From Lentisphaerota bacterium (lineage in GTDB: Bacteria; Verrucomicrobiota; Lentisphaeria; Victivallales; Victivallaceae): DNA of 64,000 nt. The DNA lies in the NCBI GenBank assembly GCA_015061685.1, contig SUWD01000002.1, positions 1-64,000 on the forward strand, given 5' to 3'. Made by a program: the position numbers and the translations under genes. The notes beneath the pieces were generated by a model. That model saw only the letters and a list, made by a program, of their open reading frames with translations. It had not been told where the DNA came from and searched no databases. This document shows positions 42,774 through 50,551 of the stretch, in pieces (the stretch's first letter is position 1; every line of letters begins with the position of its first letter).

Positions 42774-44864
42774 TCAGTCTTGAATTTTGCGTAAAAAATT
42801 ATATATCTGCTTTTGACTGCGGTTATATTTACCGGGAATATTGGCTTTGGTATAGCCGCCGGATGCCAGCAGTCTTCTTTGTTTACTGTCATCTGCCAGA
42901 TGAAAATCTAAAATTTGCATAATGACTTCCCGGTGTTTCCGGTCAGTTATCGGAAACATGGTTTCAATACGGCGATCAAGATTACGCGGCATCCAATCTG
43001 CACTGGATGCATATATCTCTGCATTGCCGTTGTTACCGAAATAAAATATTCTGGAGTGCTCCAGATAACGGTCTATAATGCTGATGATCCGGAGATTTTT
43101 CTGTCCGGCTTCGGGACGCAGACAACAGATACCCCGCACGATCAAATCAATTTTTACTCCGGCATCCGCCGCCTTTTGAATCAGTGAAATCAATTCCGGA
43201 TCAGAAAAACTGTTCATTTTGGCAATAATTCTGCCTTGCTGTCCCAATCGGATCTCCCGTCTTATCAAAAATATAAATTTTTCTCTCAAGTCAAACGGAG
43301 CGACACTTATTTGATTCCAGCGGGCAGGCGGTTCACCGTTTCCGGAGAGCAGATTGAAAAGCTTTGCGGCATCAGCAGTCAACTGTCTGTCATCGCTCAA
43401 CAAACTCAAGTCCGTGTATGATTTTGCTGTAATATCATTATAATTCCCGGTTCCAAGGTGAATGTAACTGGTGAGAGAATTATTTTCTTTACGGGCGATA
43501 AGCAGTATCTTGCTGTGAACTTTCAGCTCCGGAACTCCATACACAACATGTACACCTGATTGATCCAGCAGCTCTGCCCATGCGATGTTGCTTATTTCAT
43601 TAAAGCGGGCCTTTACCTCCACAAGAGCAGTGACCTGTTTGCCATTGGCGGCCGCTTTTTGCAGAGCTTTTATCACCGGAGAATCGCCGCTCACCCGGTA
43701 CAACGTCTGCTTGATCGCAACCACCTCCGGATCTGAAGCCGCTTCCTGCAGCAACTTCAAAATCGGATCAAAACTTTGATACGGATGGTATAAAAGCAGA
43801 TTTTTGCGATCACGGATTGCATCAATCACCGATGAATAACCGGAGAAATATTCGGGGATTGCCGGTTCCCATACTTCTTCCATAAGATCATTCCGGCCGG
43901 TTGCAGCGATCAATTTGTCTAATTGTTTGAGATGCAGAAGTCCCGGAGCAAAATAGCACTGTTTTTTATCTAATTGCAAATTTTTGATCAGATATTTTTG
44001 CAAATTGTGATCACTGACTCCCTCGGAAAATTCGATTTTTACCGGAGTACGCAAACTCCTTTTCCGCAGTTTATCCCGCAGAACATGAACAAAATCACCG
44101 TCGTTATCCGCCGAAACAGAGTAATCCATATCCCGGATAATGCGGAAATGTTGAATTCCTTTGACAACTCCCCCGGAAAAAAGCTTCGATATATTGGCGG
44201 AAATAAGATCTTCCAGCAGGATGAATTTTTGATTTGCGTCTCCCGTTTCACCCTTTATCCGGATGAAACGGTCAAGTATTTCCGGTACTTCCACAAATGC
44301 AGTGATTTTTTTGCCGCTCCGGGGAAAATAAACCGAAACAGCTATTTCGATCACGCCTGAATTAAGGAGAGGAAATTTTTTCTGCGGGTCAACTGCCAAC
44401 GGGGTTAAAACCGGCATGATTTCCCGGATAAAAAAATCGCTCAAACGTTTCTGCTGCCGTATATCAAGTCCGGTGAATTTATGCAGCTTTATTCCGTTTT
44501 CTTTTAATTGCGGCAAAATATCATTTTGCAGTAAAGCATATTGTTTTTTTACGCCCTGCAAGGTTTTCTGCCGGATCATATCCAGCTGTGTTTCAGGAGA
44601 CAGTCCTGCCGGGTCACACTCTTTTATCCCTGCATTTGTCAAGTGCTGTAACCCGGCTACTCTGACTGCAAAAAACTCATCCAGATTACCGCTGTATATG
44701 GAGATGAATTTCAATTTGTCCAAAACCGGAGCATTGACATCGGCTGCCTCCTCCAATACCCGGCTGTTGAAGTCAAGCCATGAGATATCCCGACTGATAC
44801 AACTTTTTCCGGTATCAGAAAAGGTTGCTGAACCAGTTGCTGGCTTCCGGGTTGTAATGATCAT
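42774..44864 (-). CDS. ppk1: Polyphosphate kinase 1
   Basis: A 696-residue PPK1, which makes polyphosphate from ATP at the inner membrane. DISWLDFNSRVLEEA opens the N-terminal domain, and SGNLDEFFAVRVAGL follows. The catalytic phospholipase D-like domains include LVEVKARFNEISNIAW, ELKVHSKILL with the phospho-accepting histidine, YIHLGTGNYND with the second histidine, and IVRGICCLRP. The start used is an ATG overlapping the preceding lipoprotein gene by 50 bases; a TTG five codons upstream is possible. Co-transcription with that lipoprotein is likely. Confidence 0.94.
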   Translation of the reverse strand: MIITTRKPATGSATFSDTGKSCISRDISWLDFNSRVLEEAADVNAPVLDKLKFISIYSGNLDEFFAVRVAGLQHLTNAGIKECDPAGLSPETQLDMIRQKTLQGVKKQYALLQNDILPQLKENGIKLHKFTGLDIRQQKRLSDFFIREIMPVLTPLAVDPQKKFPLLNSGVIEIAVSVYFPRSGKKITAFVEVPEILDRFIRIKGETGDANQKFILLEDLISANISKLFSGGVVKGIQHFRIIRDMDYSVSADNDGDFVHVLRDKLRKRSLRTPVKIEFSEGVSDHNLQKYLIKNLQLDKKQCYFAPGLLHLKQLDKLIAATGRNDLMEEVWEPAIPEYFSGYSSVIDAIRDRKNLLLYHPYQSFDPILKLLQEAASDPEVVAIKQTLYRVSGDSPVIKALQKAAANGKQVTALVEVKARFNEISNIAWAELLDQSGVHVVYGVPELKVHSKILLIARKENNSLTSYIHLGTGNYNDITAKSYTDLSLLSDDRQLTADAAKLFNLLSGNGEPPARWNQISVAPFDLREKFIFLIRREIRLGQQGRIIAKMNSFSDPELISLIQKAADAGVKIDLIVRGICCLRPEAGQKNLRIISIIDRYLEHSRIFYFGNNGNAEIYASSADWMPRNLDRRIETMFPITDRKHREVIMQILDFHLADDSKQRRLLASGGYTKANIPGKYNRSQKQIYNFLRKIQD

Positions 44865-45390
44865 AGTTTTTCTTGGCAAATTTTACAATTCCACGGGCCG
44901 TATAAGCATCGACACCGATCCTGATTTTCACCCAGTCTTTTGTTCCGTCATTATATTCTTCCGGAGTGAATGTCCCGACGAAACGGTTATCGACCATCAT
45001 GACAACTTCTTCCCCGCGAACAGTGCCGTGAAGCATCATCCATTGCGTCTTGCCCATGCGGTCGATCCGGAATTCCAGATCGTAAAGATCAGGACTGCCC
45101 GGACGGGGAACAGCTTTCGCTGCCCGGATCCTTTTGCTGCTGAAAAGAGCATTGGTATTAACGCAAAGTGTTTCTCCGTTGCCGATGTCGATTATCTTTT
45201 CGAGAACTGCCGCCCGGGGATACTTTACGATTTGAAAGACCCCGATGTTGAAGCGGGCTTCAAATTCCTCACTGCTGGGATCTTCAGAAGAGTAACTTTC
45301 TTCCAGAGCCTCCCTGAAAATTTCACAACCGCTGAAAAGCAGAGTCATTACTGCCAAAATTGCTGAAAAATACCATTTGAACTGTTTCAT
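44815..45390 (-). CDS. Lipoprotein of unknown function upstream of ppk1
   Basis: A 191-residue predicted lipoprotein: MKQFKWYFSAILAVMTLLFSGC ends in a lipobox (LFSGC). The mature part is mixed, starting with an acidic stretch (YSSEDPSSEEFE), and has no motif I recognise. Its end overlaps the ppk1 start by 50 bases, so the two are probably expressed together. A near-consensus TATAAT lies about 36 bases upstream on the minus strand but lacks a good -35. Confidence 0.72.
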   Translation of the reverse strand: MKQFKWYFSAILAVMTLLFSGCEIFREALEESYSSEDPSSEEFEARFNIGVFQIVKYPRAAVLEKIIDIGNGETLCVNTNALFSSKRIRAAKAVPRPGSPDLYDLEFRIDRMGKTQWMMLHGTVRGEEVVMMVDNRFVGTFTPEEYNDGTKDWVKIRIGVDAYTARGIVKFAKKNYDHYNPEASNWFSNLF

Positions 45391-45435
45391 AGTTAAAAAA
45401 TCTCCAAAAAAACATAAATTATACCGTTTTACTTC

Positions 45436-45464
45436 TTGCGAAGAATTTGATGTTCATGTATATT
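45436..45464 (+). promoter_or_regulatory. Promoter of the aroE-prepilin peptidase operon
   Basis: TTGCGA, 17 bases, TATATT, 41 bases before aroE. It partly overlaps the presumed promoter of the divergent lipoprotein-ppk1 unit. Confidence 0.5.
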
Positions 45465-45505
45465 AACTCCAAAAGTATAAAATTTCCAGTAAAAAGTGAT
45501 AAAAA

Positions 45506-46348
45506 ATGGAAAAATATCTTGTGATTGGTGATCCAATCGGCCACAGCCGCTCTCCGGGAATGCAAAACGCTGCTTTTGAAGCATTGGGTATGGGCAGACC
45601 TTACGGCATCCGTCATGTCACTCCGGGGGAGCTGCCGGATTTTTTCGAATATGCCAGGGAAAATTTGTCGGGAGTCAATTTGACAATCCCTCACAAATTA
45701 CAGGCTGTTCAATTATCTGACCGTTTGTCCGGATGTGCAAAGCGATGCGGCAGTGTCAATACCTTGATTATAAAAGATGGGATCATTACAGGGGATTCCA
45801 CCGACGGTTACGGTTTGGAAAATGCGTTGATCCATTGTTTCGGAAGAAGTCTTGCCGGGAAAAGAATCCTTTTTTGCGGGGCAGGCGGGGCTGCTCGGGC
45901 AACAGCAGTCCATCTGGCTGATTGCGGATGCAGTGAAGTGAGTTTCATTAACCGCACTGTTTCCAAAGCGGAAGAACTCTCTGCCATGTGTCAGCGTTGT
46001 TCCGACGGAATCGTCAGCGAATGTGCCGAGCCGGGAGATGAGAAAAAATGTATTGAATTGCTGGAAAGAGCGGATTATCTGATTCAGGCGACCTCGGTCG
46101 GATTGAAAGAGAGTGATCCGTCGGCTTTGCCGGAAAAGTATTTCCGTCCCGGAATGAATTTGTGTATTTTTGATACGATTTACCGTAGAACAGCATTGCA
46201 GGAATTGGCTGATGCACTGGGTATCCCATGTGCCAACGGCAAGGAGATGCTGGTTCAGCAGGGAGCGAAAAGTTTTGAATTATGGACCGGTGTCAAGCCG
46301 GATCTGGAAGTCATGCGGCGTGGCTTTGATGAAGGAGTGACAAATTGA
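45506..46348 (+). CDS. aroE: Shikimate dehydrogenase
   Basis: A 280-residue AroE, reducing 3-dehydroshikimate to shikimate in aromatic amino acid synthesis. VIGDPIGHSRSPGMQNAAF is the substrate-binding start, SGVNLTIPHKLQA holds the catalytic lysine, GSVNTL and STDGYG follow, and LFCGAGGAARATAV is the NADP loop. FDTIYRRTALQ and MLVQQGAKSFELWTG complete the family pattern. Its stop overlaps the next start (TGATG). Confidence 0.96.
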   Translation: MEKYLVIGDPIGHSRSPGMQNAAFEALGMGRPYGIRHVTPGELPDFFEYARENLSGVNLTIPHKLQAVQLSDRLSGCAKRCGSVNTLIIKDGIITGDSTDGYGLENALIHCFGRSLAGKRILFCGAGGAARATAVHLADCGCSEVSFINRTVSKAEELSAMCQRCSDGIVSECAEPGDEKKCIELLERADYLIQATSVGLKESDPSALPEKYFRPGMNLCIFDTIYRRTALQELADALGIPCANGKEMLVQQGAKSFELWTGVKPDLEVMRRGFDEGVTN

Positions 46349-47217
46349 TGGAGCTTGAAAAATTTTTGTTCAATTCCGCGACCGATTGGTTTTCCAGCTG
46401 GGGATTGATCTATCCCGGAGTGTGGATATTTGTGATTTTCTGGATATTTGCTTTTGGAGCATGTATCGGCAGTTTTTTGAATGTCTGTATCTGGCGGATC
46501 CCCCGTGGAGAATCGCTCTCCAAATCGGCAAGTCATTGTACTGTTTGCGGACAGAAAATACGCTGGTTCGACAATATCCCGGTTGTCAGTTATCTGGTTT
46601 TACGTGGCAAGTGCCGCAGCTGCCGGACACCATACTCATCCTCTTATTTCTGGGTTGAGCTGATCTGTGGTTTATTGACTGCCATGCTGGTGGTCAAAAC
46701 CGGAGTTTGCCGGCAGATCCCGGAAATAATTCCTGCCCGGATGCTGTTGATTTTCTTTGCGGTAACCTGTTCTCTTACCGACATCCGTTTCCGGGTGGTG
46801 CCGGATAAATTAACTTATGCCGGAATGTGTTTCGCTTTACTGACTGCGTGGGCAGTGCCGGAGTCATTTGACAGTACAAGCCGGTGCCAGGCCATACTGC
46901 TCTCGCTGGCATCCGGGGCGATCCCGGGACTGTTTCTGGCGATTTTTGCTGAATTCGGCAAGCTCTTTTCAGGCAAAAGCGTCATCGGAATGGGGGATGT
47001 GAAGTTTATCGCACTGTGCGGTATGCTTGTTGGATTGCCGGGAACATTTTTTGCACTTTTTGCCGGAGCTTTTGCCGGAGCGGTCTGGGGAATCGCTGTA
47101 AAACGGTCATTCAATGCCCAACTGCCTTTTGTCCCTTTTATCTCTCTGGCTGCTTTGGTCTGGATATTTTTTGACCGCTGGATTTTGAATTTTTATATGG
47201 TTTATTTTGCAAAATAA
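46348..47217 (+). CDS. Prepilin peptidase (type IV leader peptidase)
   Basis: A 289-residue membrane aspartyl protease that cleaves and methylates prepilins and pseudopilins. GSFLNVCIWRIPRGESLS is the family's start. The cytoplasmic loop has two CXXC pairs (CTVCGQ, CRSCRTPYS) for zinc. The catalytic aspartates are in CSLTDIRFRVVPD and GMGDVKFIA. About seven to eight helices. It is coupled to aroE, an ordinary chance pairing, and would process pseudopilins, a class typical of this lineage. Start at the ATG after AAGGAG. Confidence 0.94.
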   Translation: MELEKFLFNSATDWFSSWGLIYPGVWIFVIFWIFAFGACIGSFLNVCIWRIPRGESLSKSASHCTVCGQKIRWFDNIPVVSYLVLRGKCRSCRTPYSSSYFWVELICGLLTAMLVVKTGVCRQIPEIIPARMLLIFFAVTCSLTDIRFRVVPDKLTYAGMCFALLTAWAVPESFDSTSRCQAILLSLASGAIPGLFLAIFAEFGKLFSGKSVIGMGDVKFIALCGMLVGLPGTFFALFAGAFAGAVWGIAVKRSFNAQLPFVPFISLAALVWIFFDRWILNFYMVYFAK

Positions 47218-47257
47218 AAGTTGTTGTCTCATTTTTTTTGTGAAAAATCTTTCCTGC

Positions 47258-47378
47258 GGTGGTGCATTGCGGGCAATCTCCTGGCAAATCTGCGGACGTT
47301 TTAGCAGTCATGTACGATAGTACACTCCTGCTCATCCGCCTTGATTTGCCTGCGACCTTGCCTCACACTGCATCCACC
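47258..47378. other. Fully nested 121-nt hairpin element, possible structured RNA
   Basis: The 307-base gap between the prepilin peptidase and the deaminase gene holds a long imperfect palindrome. From outside in, these arms pair: GGTGG/CCACC, TGCA/TGCA, GGCAA/TTGCC, GGCAAATC/GATTTGCC, GCGGA/TCCGC, GCAG/CTGC and TGTAC/GTACA, closed by the tetraloop GATA, with small internal loops between. All seven arm pairs nest in the same order, which chance rarely gives. No reading frame in it is convincing. It may be a non-coding RNA, a mobile-element remnant or a DNA recombination structure; the strand is not clear. The rest of the gap holds the deaminase promoter and nothing else seen. Confidence 0.6.
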
Positions 47379-47405
47379 GGTTGGATCGAACCCGTGTTTG
47401 CCGGG

Positions 47406-47434
47406 TTGACAAATCACAACTTATGTGATATATT
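47406..47434 (+). promoter_or_regulatory. Promoter of the deaminase gene
   Basis: TTGACA, 17 bases, TATATT: a perfect -35 and the window's usual -10. It starts 28 bases after the nested hairpin, and the small hairpin AACCCG/CGGGTT ends at the -35. Confidence 0.75.
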
Positions 47435-47523
47435 CCATGCGTTAATAGAAATGTTTGTTTATAAGTTCCTGCTTGGGTTTTACAAAATTTGAGACATTAT
47501 CAAATAAAAAAAGGAAAAAGAAA

Positions 47524-47994
47524 ATGGCTGAAAAACGTGTACGTCCCTCATGGGATCGCTATTTTATGGATATTGCCCATGTTGCGGCAAGCCGGAGCAA
47601 CTGCAGCCGCCGTCAGGTGGCAGCTGTTGTTGTACGGGATAAGCAAATAATATCCACCGGTTACAATGGAACTCCCCGAGGAATCAAAAATTGTTCTGAC
47701 GGCGGTTGTCCAAGATGTAATTCAGATATTCCCAGCGGCGAAGGATTGGGGCAGTGCCTCTGCAGTCACGCTGAAGAAAATGCTATTGTGCAGGCGGCTT
47801 ACAACGGTATCAGGCTGAAAGGGGCAACTCTCTATACGACCTTCAGTCCGTGTCTGCTCTGTGCCAAAATGATTATTAACGCCGGAATCGTTGAAGTGGT
47901 TTATCATCAGCATTATACGATCGATGATGTCTCTATGAAACTTCTGCATGAAGCCGGGGTTTCGGTGCGTTCCGTAGATGACTGCAATATGTGA
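47524..47994 (+). CDS. dCMP deaminase family zinc enzyme (ComEB-like)
   Basis: A 156-residue cytidine/deoxycytidylate deaminase-fold protein. SHAEENAIVQAA carries the zinc histidine and catalytic glutamate, and TTFSPCLLCAKMIINAG the two zinc cysteines. YNGTPRGIKNC and the insert CPRCNSDIPSGEGLGQCLC are typical of dCMP deaminase/ComEB proteins, which make dUMP for thymidylate. AAAGGA precedes the ATG. Transcribed alone, with a strong promoter. Confidence 0.9.
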   Translation: MAEKRVRPSWDRYFMDIAHVAASRSNCSRRQVAAVVVRDKQIISTGYNGTPRGIKNCSDGGCPRCNSDIPSGEGLGQCLCSHAEENAIVQAAYNGIRLKGATLYTTFSPCLLCAKMIINAGIVEVVYHQHYTIDDVSMKLLHEAGVSVRSVDDCNM

Positions 47995-48006
47995 AGAGTG
48001 TTCTTA

Positions 48007-48900
48007 TTATTGATTTTCTGAAAATTCAGGAAGCAGTGAGATAAATTTTCTCACAGTGCCTGCGGAATTTTTTTTGTTCCAGACCGCCATGATCTCAACC
48101 GGGGGCAGGGGGATGTCCAATGCCCTGACGGTCAGCGGATGGGTAACTTCAATACAGCACGATTCAGGTACGATCGCTGCTCCGAATCCGGCTTTGACCA
48201 TCGCCAGCATGGAGTGCTTGTTACGGGCATCCTGACGGAAATGCGGCGGCGGCAAGCCGTTTTCACTCAAGGCGGTTGTCAACTGATCGAATGCCGCCGG
48301 ATTGACCTCTCTGGCAAAAAGAATAATATCCTGATCGCACAAATCTTTCCGGGTTATTTTTTCTTTTTTTGCAAGTTTATTGCCTGTCTGCATAACCATT
48401 CGGTAATTTTCCCGGTAAATCATCAGGCTTTCAAAACCGCCGAGATCAATGCCGGATGGACGTATGAATCCGACATCGATAGTCCCGTCATGCAGACAAC
48501 TGAGTTGTTCACTGGTCTCCAGTTCCCGCAATTCCAGTTTTATATCCGGCAGATTTTTCCGGCACCGTGCCAAAACCTGCGGCAGGAATGTATTTAAAGC
48601 CGGTTCATTGTAACCTACTGCCAATTTACCGGAAGTACCGGAGAGCATTTGCTTCAGACGGTTGCGGGCAAGCTCGGCACGTTTTAATACCGCCTCAGCT
48701 TCGGAAAGGAAAAATTCTCCGGCTTCGGTCAATTTTACGGAACGGCTGGTACGGTAAAAAAGTTCTGTTTCCAATTCATCTTCCAGTTTTTTTATTGCAG
48801 TACTCAACGGCGATTGGGTCATATTCAGTATTGATGCTGCCCGGCGGAAATGCAATTCCTTTGCCACCGTAACAAAATAGTACAGCGATGTCAGCTCCAT
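48007..48900 (-). CDS. LysR-family transcriptional regulator
   Basis: A 297-residue LysR regulator. The N-terminal winged helix-turn-helix is clear (LYYFVTVAKELHFRRAASILNMTQSPLSTAIKKLE) across residues 6-40, followed by FYRTSRSVKLTEAG. The rest is the periplasmic-binding-like effector domain (VDVGFIRP-type, here IDVGFIRPSG). It is divergent from the hydratase-AtuA operon and shares a compact intergenic region, so it very likely controls that operon in response to its substrate. Confidence 0.92.
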   Translation of the reverse strand: MELTSLYYFVTVAKELHFRRAASILNMTQSPLSTAIKKLEDELETELFYRTSRSVKLTEAGEFFLSEAEAVLKRAELARNRLKQMLSGTSGKLAVGYNEPALNTFLPQVLARCRKNLPDIKLELRELETSEQLSCLHDGTIDVGFIRPSGIDLGGFESLMIYRENYRMVMQTGNKLAKKEKITRKDLCDQDIILFAREVNPAAFDQLTTALSENGLPPPHFRQDARNKHSMLAMVKAGFGAAIVPESCCIEVTHPLTVRALDIPLPPVEIMAVWNKKNSAGTVRKFISLLPEFSENQ

Positions 48901-48942
48901 TGATTTTTCCTTTTGATGATTGATTTATAAAAAGTTTCAATT

Positions 48943-48971
48943 AATATATATTGTGATGTTGCAAAAATCAA
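48943..48971 (-). promoter_or_regulatory. Promoter of the LysR gene
   Basis: The minus strand reads TTGATT, 17 bases, TATATT. Its -35 region overlaps the -35 and spacer of the divergent hydratase promoter. Confidence 0.6.
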
Positions 48972-48987
48972 ATTCCTCTGCTATTTT
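48959..48987 (+). promoter_or_regulatory. Promoter of the hydratase-AtuA operon
   Basis: TTGCAA, 17 bases, TATTTT, 41 bases before the first gene. Overlap with the LysR promoter suits autoregulation and mutual control. Confidence 0.6.
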
Positions 48988-49028
48988 TATTAGGTATAAA
49001 CCTGAAATTTTTACAAAAAGGTGAAATC

Positions 49029-49931
49029 ATGATCAAGAAAGACGTTATTACCGAGGCCATGTACAATGCGATCCGGCTCGGTGCAACCAAAATGCCGCCG
49101 GATATCCGTAAAGCTTTGCAGCTGGCTCTCGCCGAAGAAACTGACCCCATGGCCAAAAAACATCTTGAGGTAAGTTTGCAGAATGCAGACATGTCAGAAA
49201 AAGGCAACGGTCTGGTCTGTGCCGATACCGGTTTCCCGATGTTCTTTGTGCATGTGGGCAAGGATGCCTGTGTCGAAGGATCTTTCAGCGTCATCCAGAA
49301 GTGTGCCGAAGAAGCTACCGCCCGGGCAACAGCAGAGTGCTTCCTCCGTCCGACGATGGTTCATCCTCTTTCCAGAAAGAATCCGGGAGATAATATCGGT
49401 GCCGGAATGCCGAAAGTCGAGATTATTTTTGACCGGGAAGGAGACGGTATCGAAATCATTGCTGCCCCCAAAGGCGGCGGATCTGAAATTTTCGGTACTT
49501 TCTACAGGATGCTTTTCCCTGCTGACGGTGAAGCCGGTATCAAGAAATTCGTCATTGAGTGCATCAAAGATGCCTGTTACGCCGGAAAAGTCTGTCCTCC
49601 GGCTATAATCGGTGTCGGTATCGGCGGTACTGCCGATCTGTGCATGGCTATGGCAAAAAAAGCGGCACTCCTCCGTCCGATAGGTGTGCATCACTCCGAT
49701 CCGGAAGTCAGCCGTCTGGAAAAAGAGTTGTATGATTCTGCCCGTCAGCTTGGCATCGGCCCGATGGGATCCCGTGGAATCAATGCGGTTCTGGCGATAA
49801 ATCTGGATGTCGCTCACACCCACACCGCAGCATTGCCGGTCGCAGTTAATGCCCAGTGTCTGGTAGGACGCCGCTGGATCGCCAAGATTGATGGAAATGG
49901 AAATATTGACTATACCGGAGAATTGAAATGA
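49029..49931 (+). CDS. Class I fumarase/tartrate dehydratase-type hydratase, alpha subunit
   Basis: A 300-residue alpha subunit of an iron-sulfur hydro-lyase. The three cluster cysteines are visible: C64 in GLVCADTGFP, C189 in GKVCPPAIIGVGIGG and C277 in VNAQCLVGRR. Other family blocks are NIGAGMPKVEI, APKGGGSE and GVHHSDPEV. The split two-gene form occurs for fumarase, L-tartrate dehydratase and mesaconase-like enzymes. The AtuA/DUF4387 neighbours and LysR control suggest breakdown of a special dicarboxylate rather than the TCA cycle. AAAGGTGAAATC precedes the ATG. Confidence 0.88.
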   Translation: MIKKDVITEAMYNAIRLGATKMPPDIRKALQLALAEETDPMAKKHLEVSLQNADMSEKGNGLVCADTGFPMFFVHVGKDACVEGSFSVIQKCAEEATARATAECFLRPTMVHPLSRKNPGDNIGAGMPKVEIIFDREGDGIEIIAAPKGGGSEIFGTFYRMLFPADGEAGIKKFVIECIKDACYAGKVCPPAIIGVGIGGTADLCMAMAKKAALLRPIGVHHSDPEVSRLEKELYDSARQLGIGPMGSRGINAVLAINLDVAHTHTAALPVAVNAQCLVGRRWIAKIDGNGNIDYTGELK

Positions 49932-50551
49932 GAGATATCAAACTGCCAATGAGCGAAGCGGATGTTAAATCACTTGAACTCGGTGAAATGATCACTGTCA
50001 GCGGCTTGCTCTTTACCGGCCGCAGCCGTTTTCATATCCGCAGTGTTGAAGATAACATTTACCCTGATCTGGATTACGAAAAGATCAACTGCTTTTTTCA
50101 CGTCGGTCCGGTAATGCGTCAGACCGATGACGGTTGGGAAGTGGTCAGTTGCGAACCGACCAGTTCCATCCGTTTTGAGCGTTACGGAGCCGATGTGGTC
50201 AGGAAATTCAAACTGCGTACCCTGATCGGCAAAACTACTATGGGCCCGGCAACAGCCGAAGCTCTCAAAGAAGTCGGAGGCGTTTACCTTTCCAAAATCG
50301 GTTTGAGCGGAAATGCCTTGAAAGAGCAGGTGAAAAAAGTCCACGATGTCTATTTCCTTGAAGAATTGGGAAAAACGGAGTGTTCATGGGTGTATGAAGT
50401 GGATCACTTCGGTCCATTCTTCGTCGCTATCGACGCCAATGGTCGCAACTATTTTCAGGAACTGGCAAGAGATGCAGAAAGCAAAATGCCGGAAATCGAA
50501 AGACAGTTGGGTATCCCGGAAGATTATACTTTTACCGAGGTGAATGGATGA
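49928..50551 (+). CDS. Class I fumarase/tartrate dehydratase-type hydratase, beta subunit
   Basis: A 207-residue beta subunit corresponding to the C-terminal domain of one-chain class I fumarases. LFTGRSRFHIR is near the start (usually GxxxxxRDxAH), followed by HVGPVMRQ, PTSSIRFE, GKTTMGPATAEALKEVGGVYL (substrate-binding KTxM block) and EVDHFGPFFVAIDANG. It overlaps the alpha gene (ATGA) and the AtuA gene (ATGA), so the complex is made in equal amounts. Confidence 0.88.
   Translation: MRDIKLPMSEADVKSLELGEMITVSGLLFTGRSRFHIRSVEDNIYPDLDYEKINCFFHVGPVMRQTDDGWEVVSCEPTSSIRFERYGADVVRKFKLRTLIGKTTMGPATAEALKEVGGVYLSKIGLSGNALKEQVKKVHDVYFLEELGKTECSWVYEVDHFGPFFVAIDANGRNYFQELARDAESKMPEIERQLGIPEDYTFTEVNG

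Noticed and set aside
47380..47386. GTTGGAT beside the nested hairpin, which fits the integron attC core GTTRRRY
   Set aside because: No matching RYYYAAC core lies at the left end of the palindrome, and no integrase or cassette pattern is near.
47259..47492. 77-codon open frame across the hairpin element and the promoter
   Set aside because: It has no ribosome site, runs through a near-perfect promoter and encodes no recognisable protein; the palindrome explains the sequence better.
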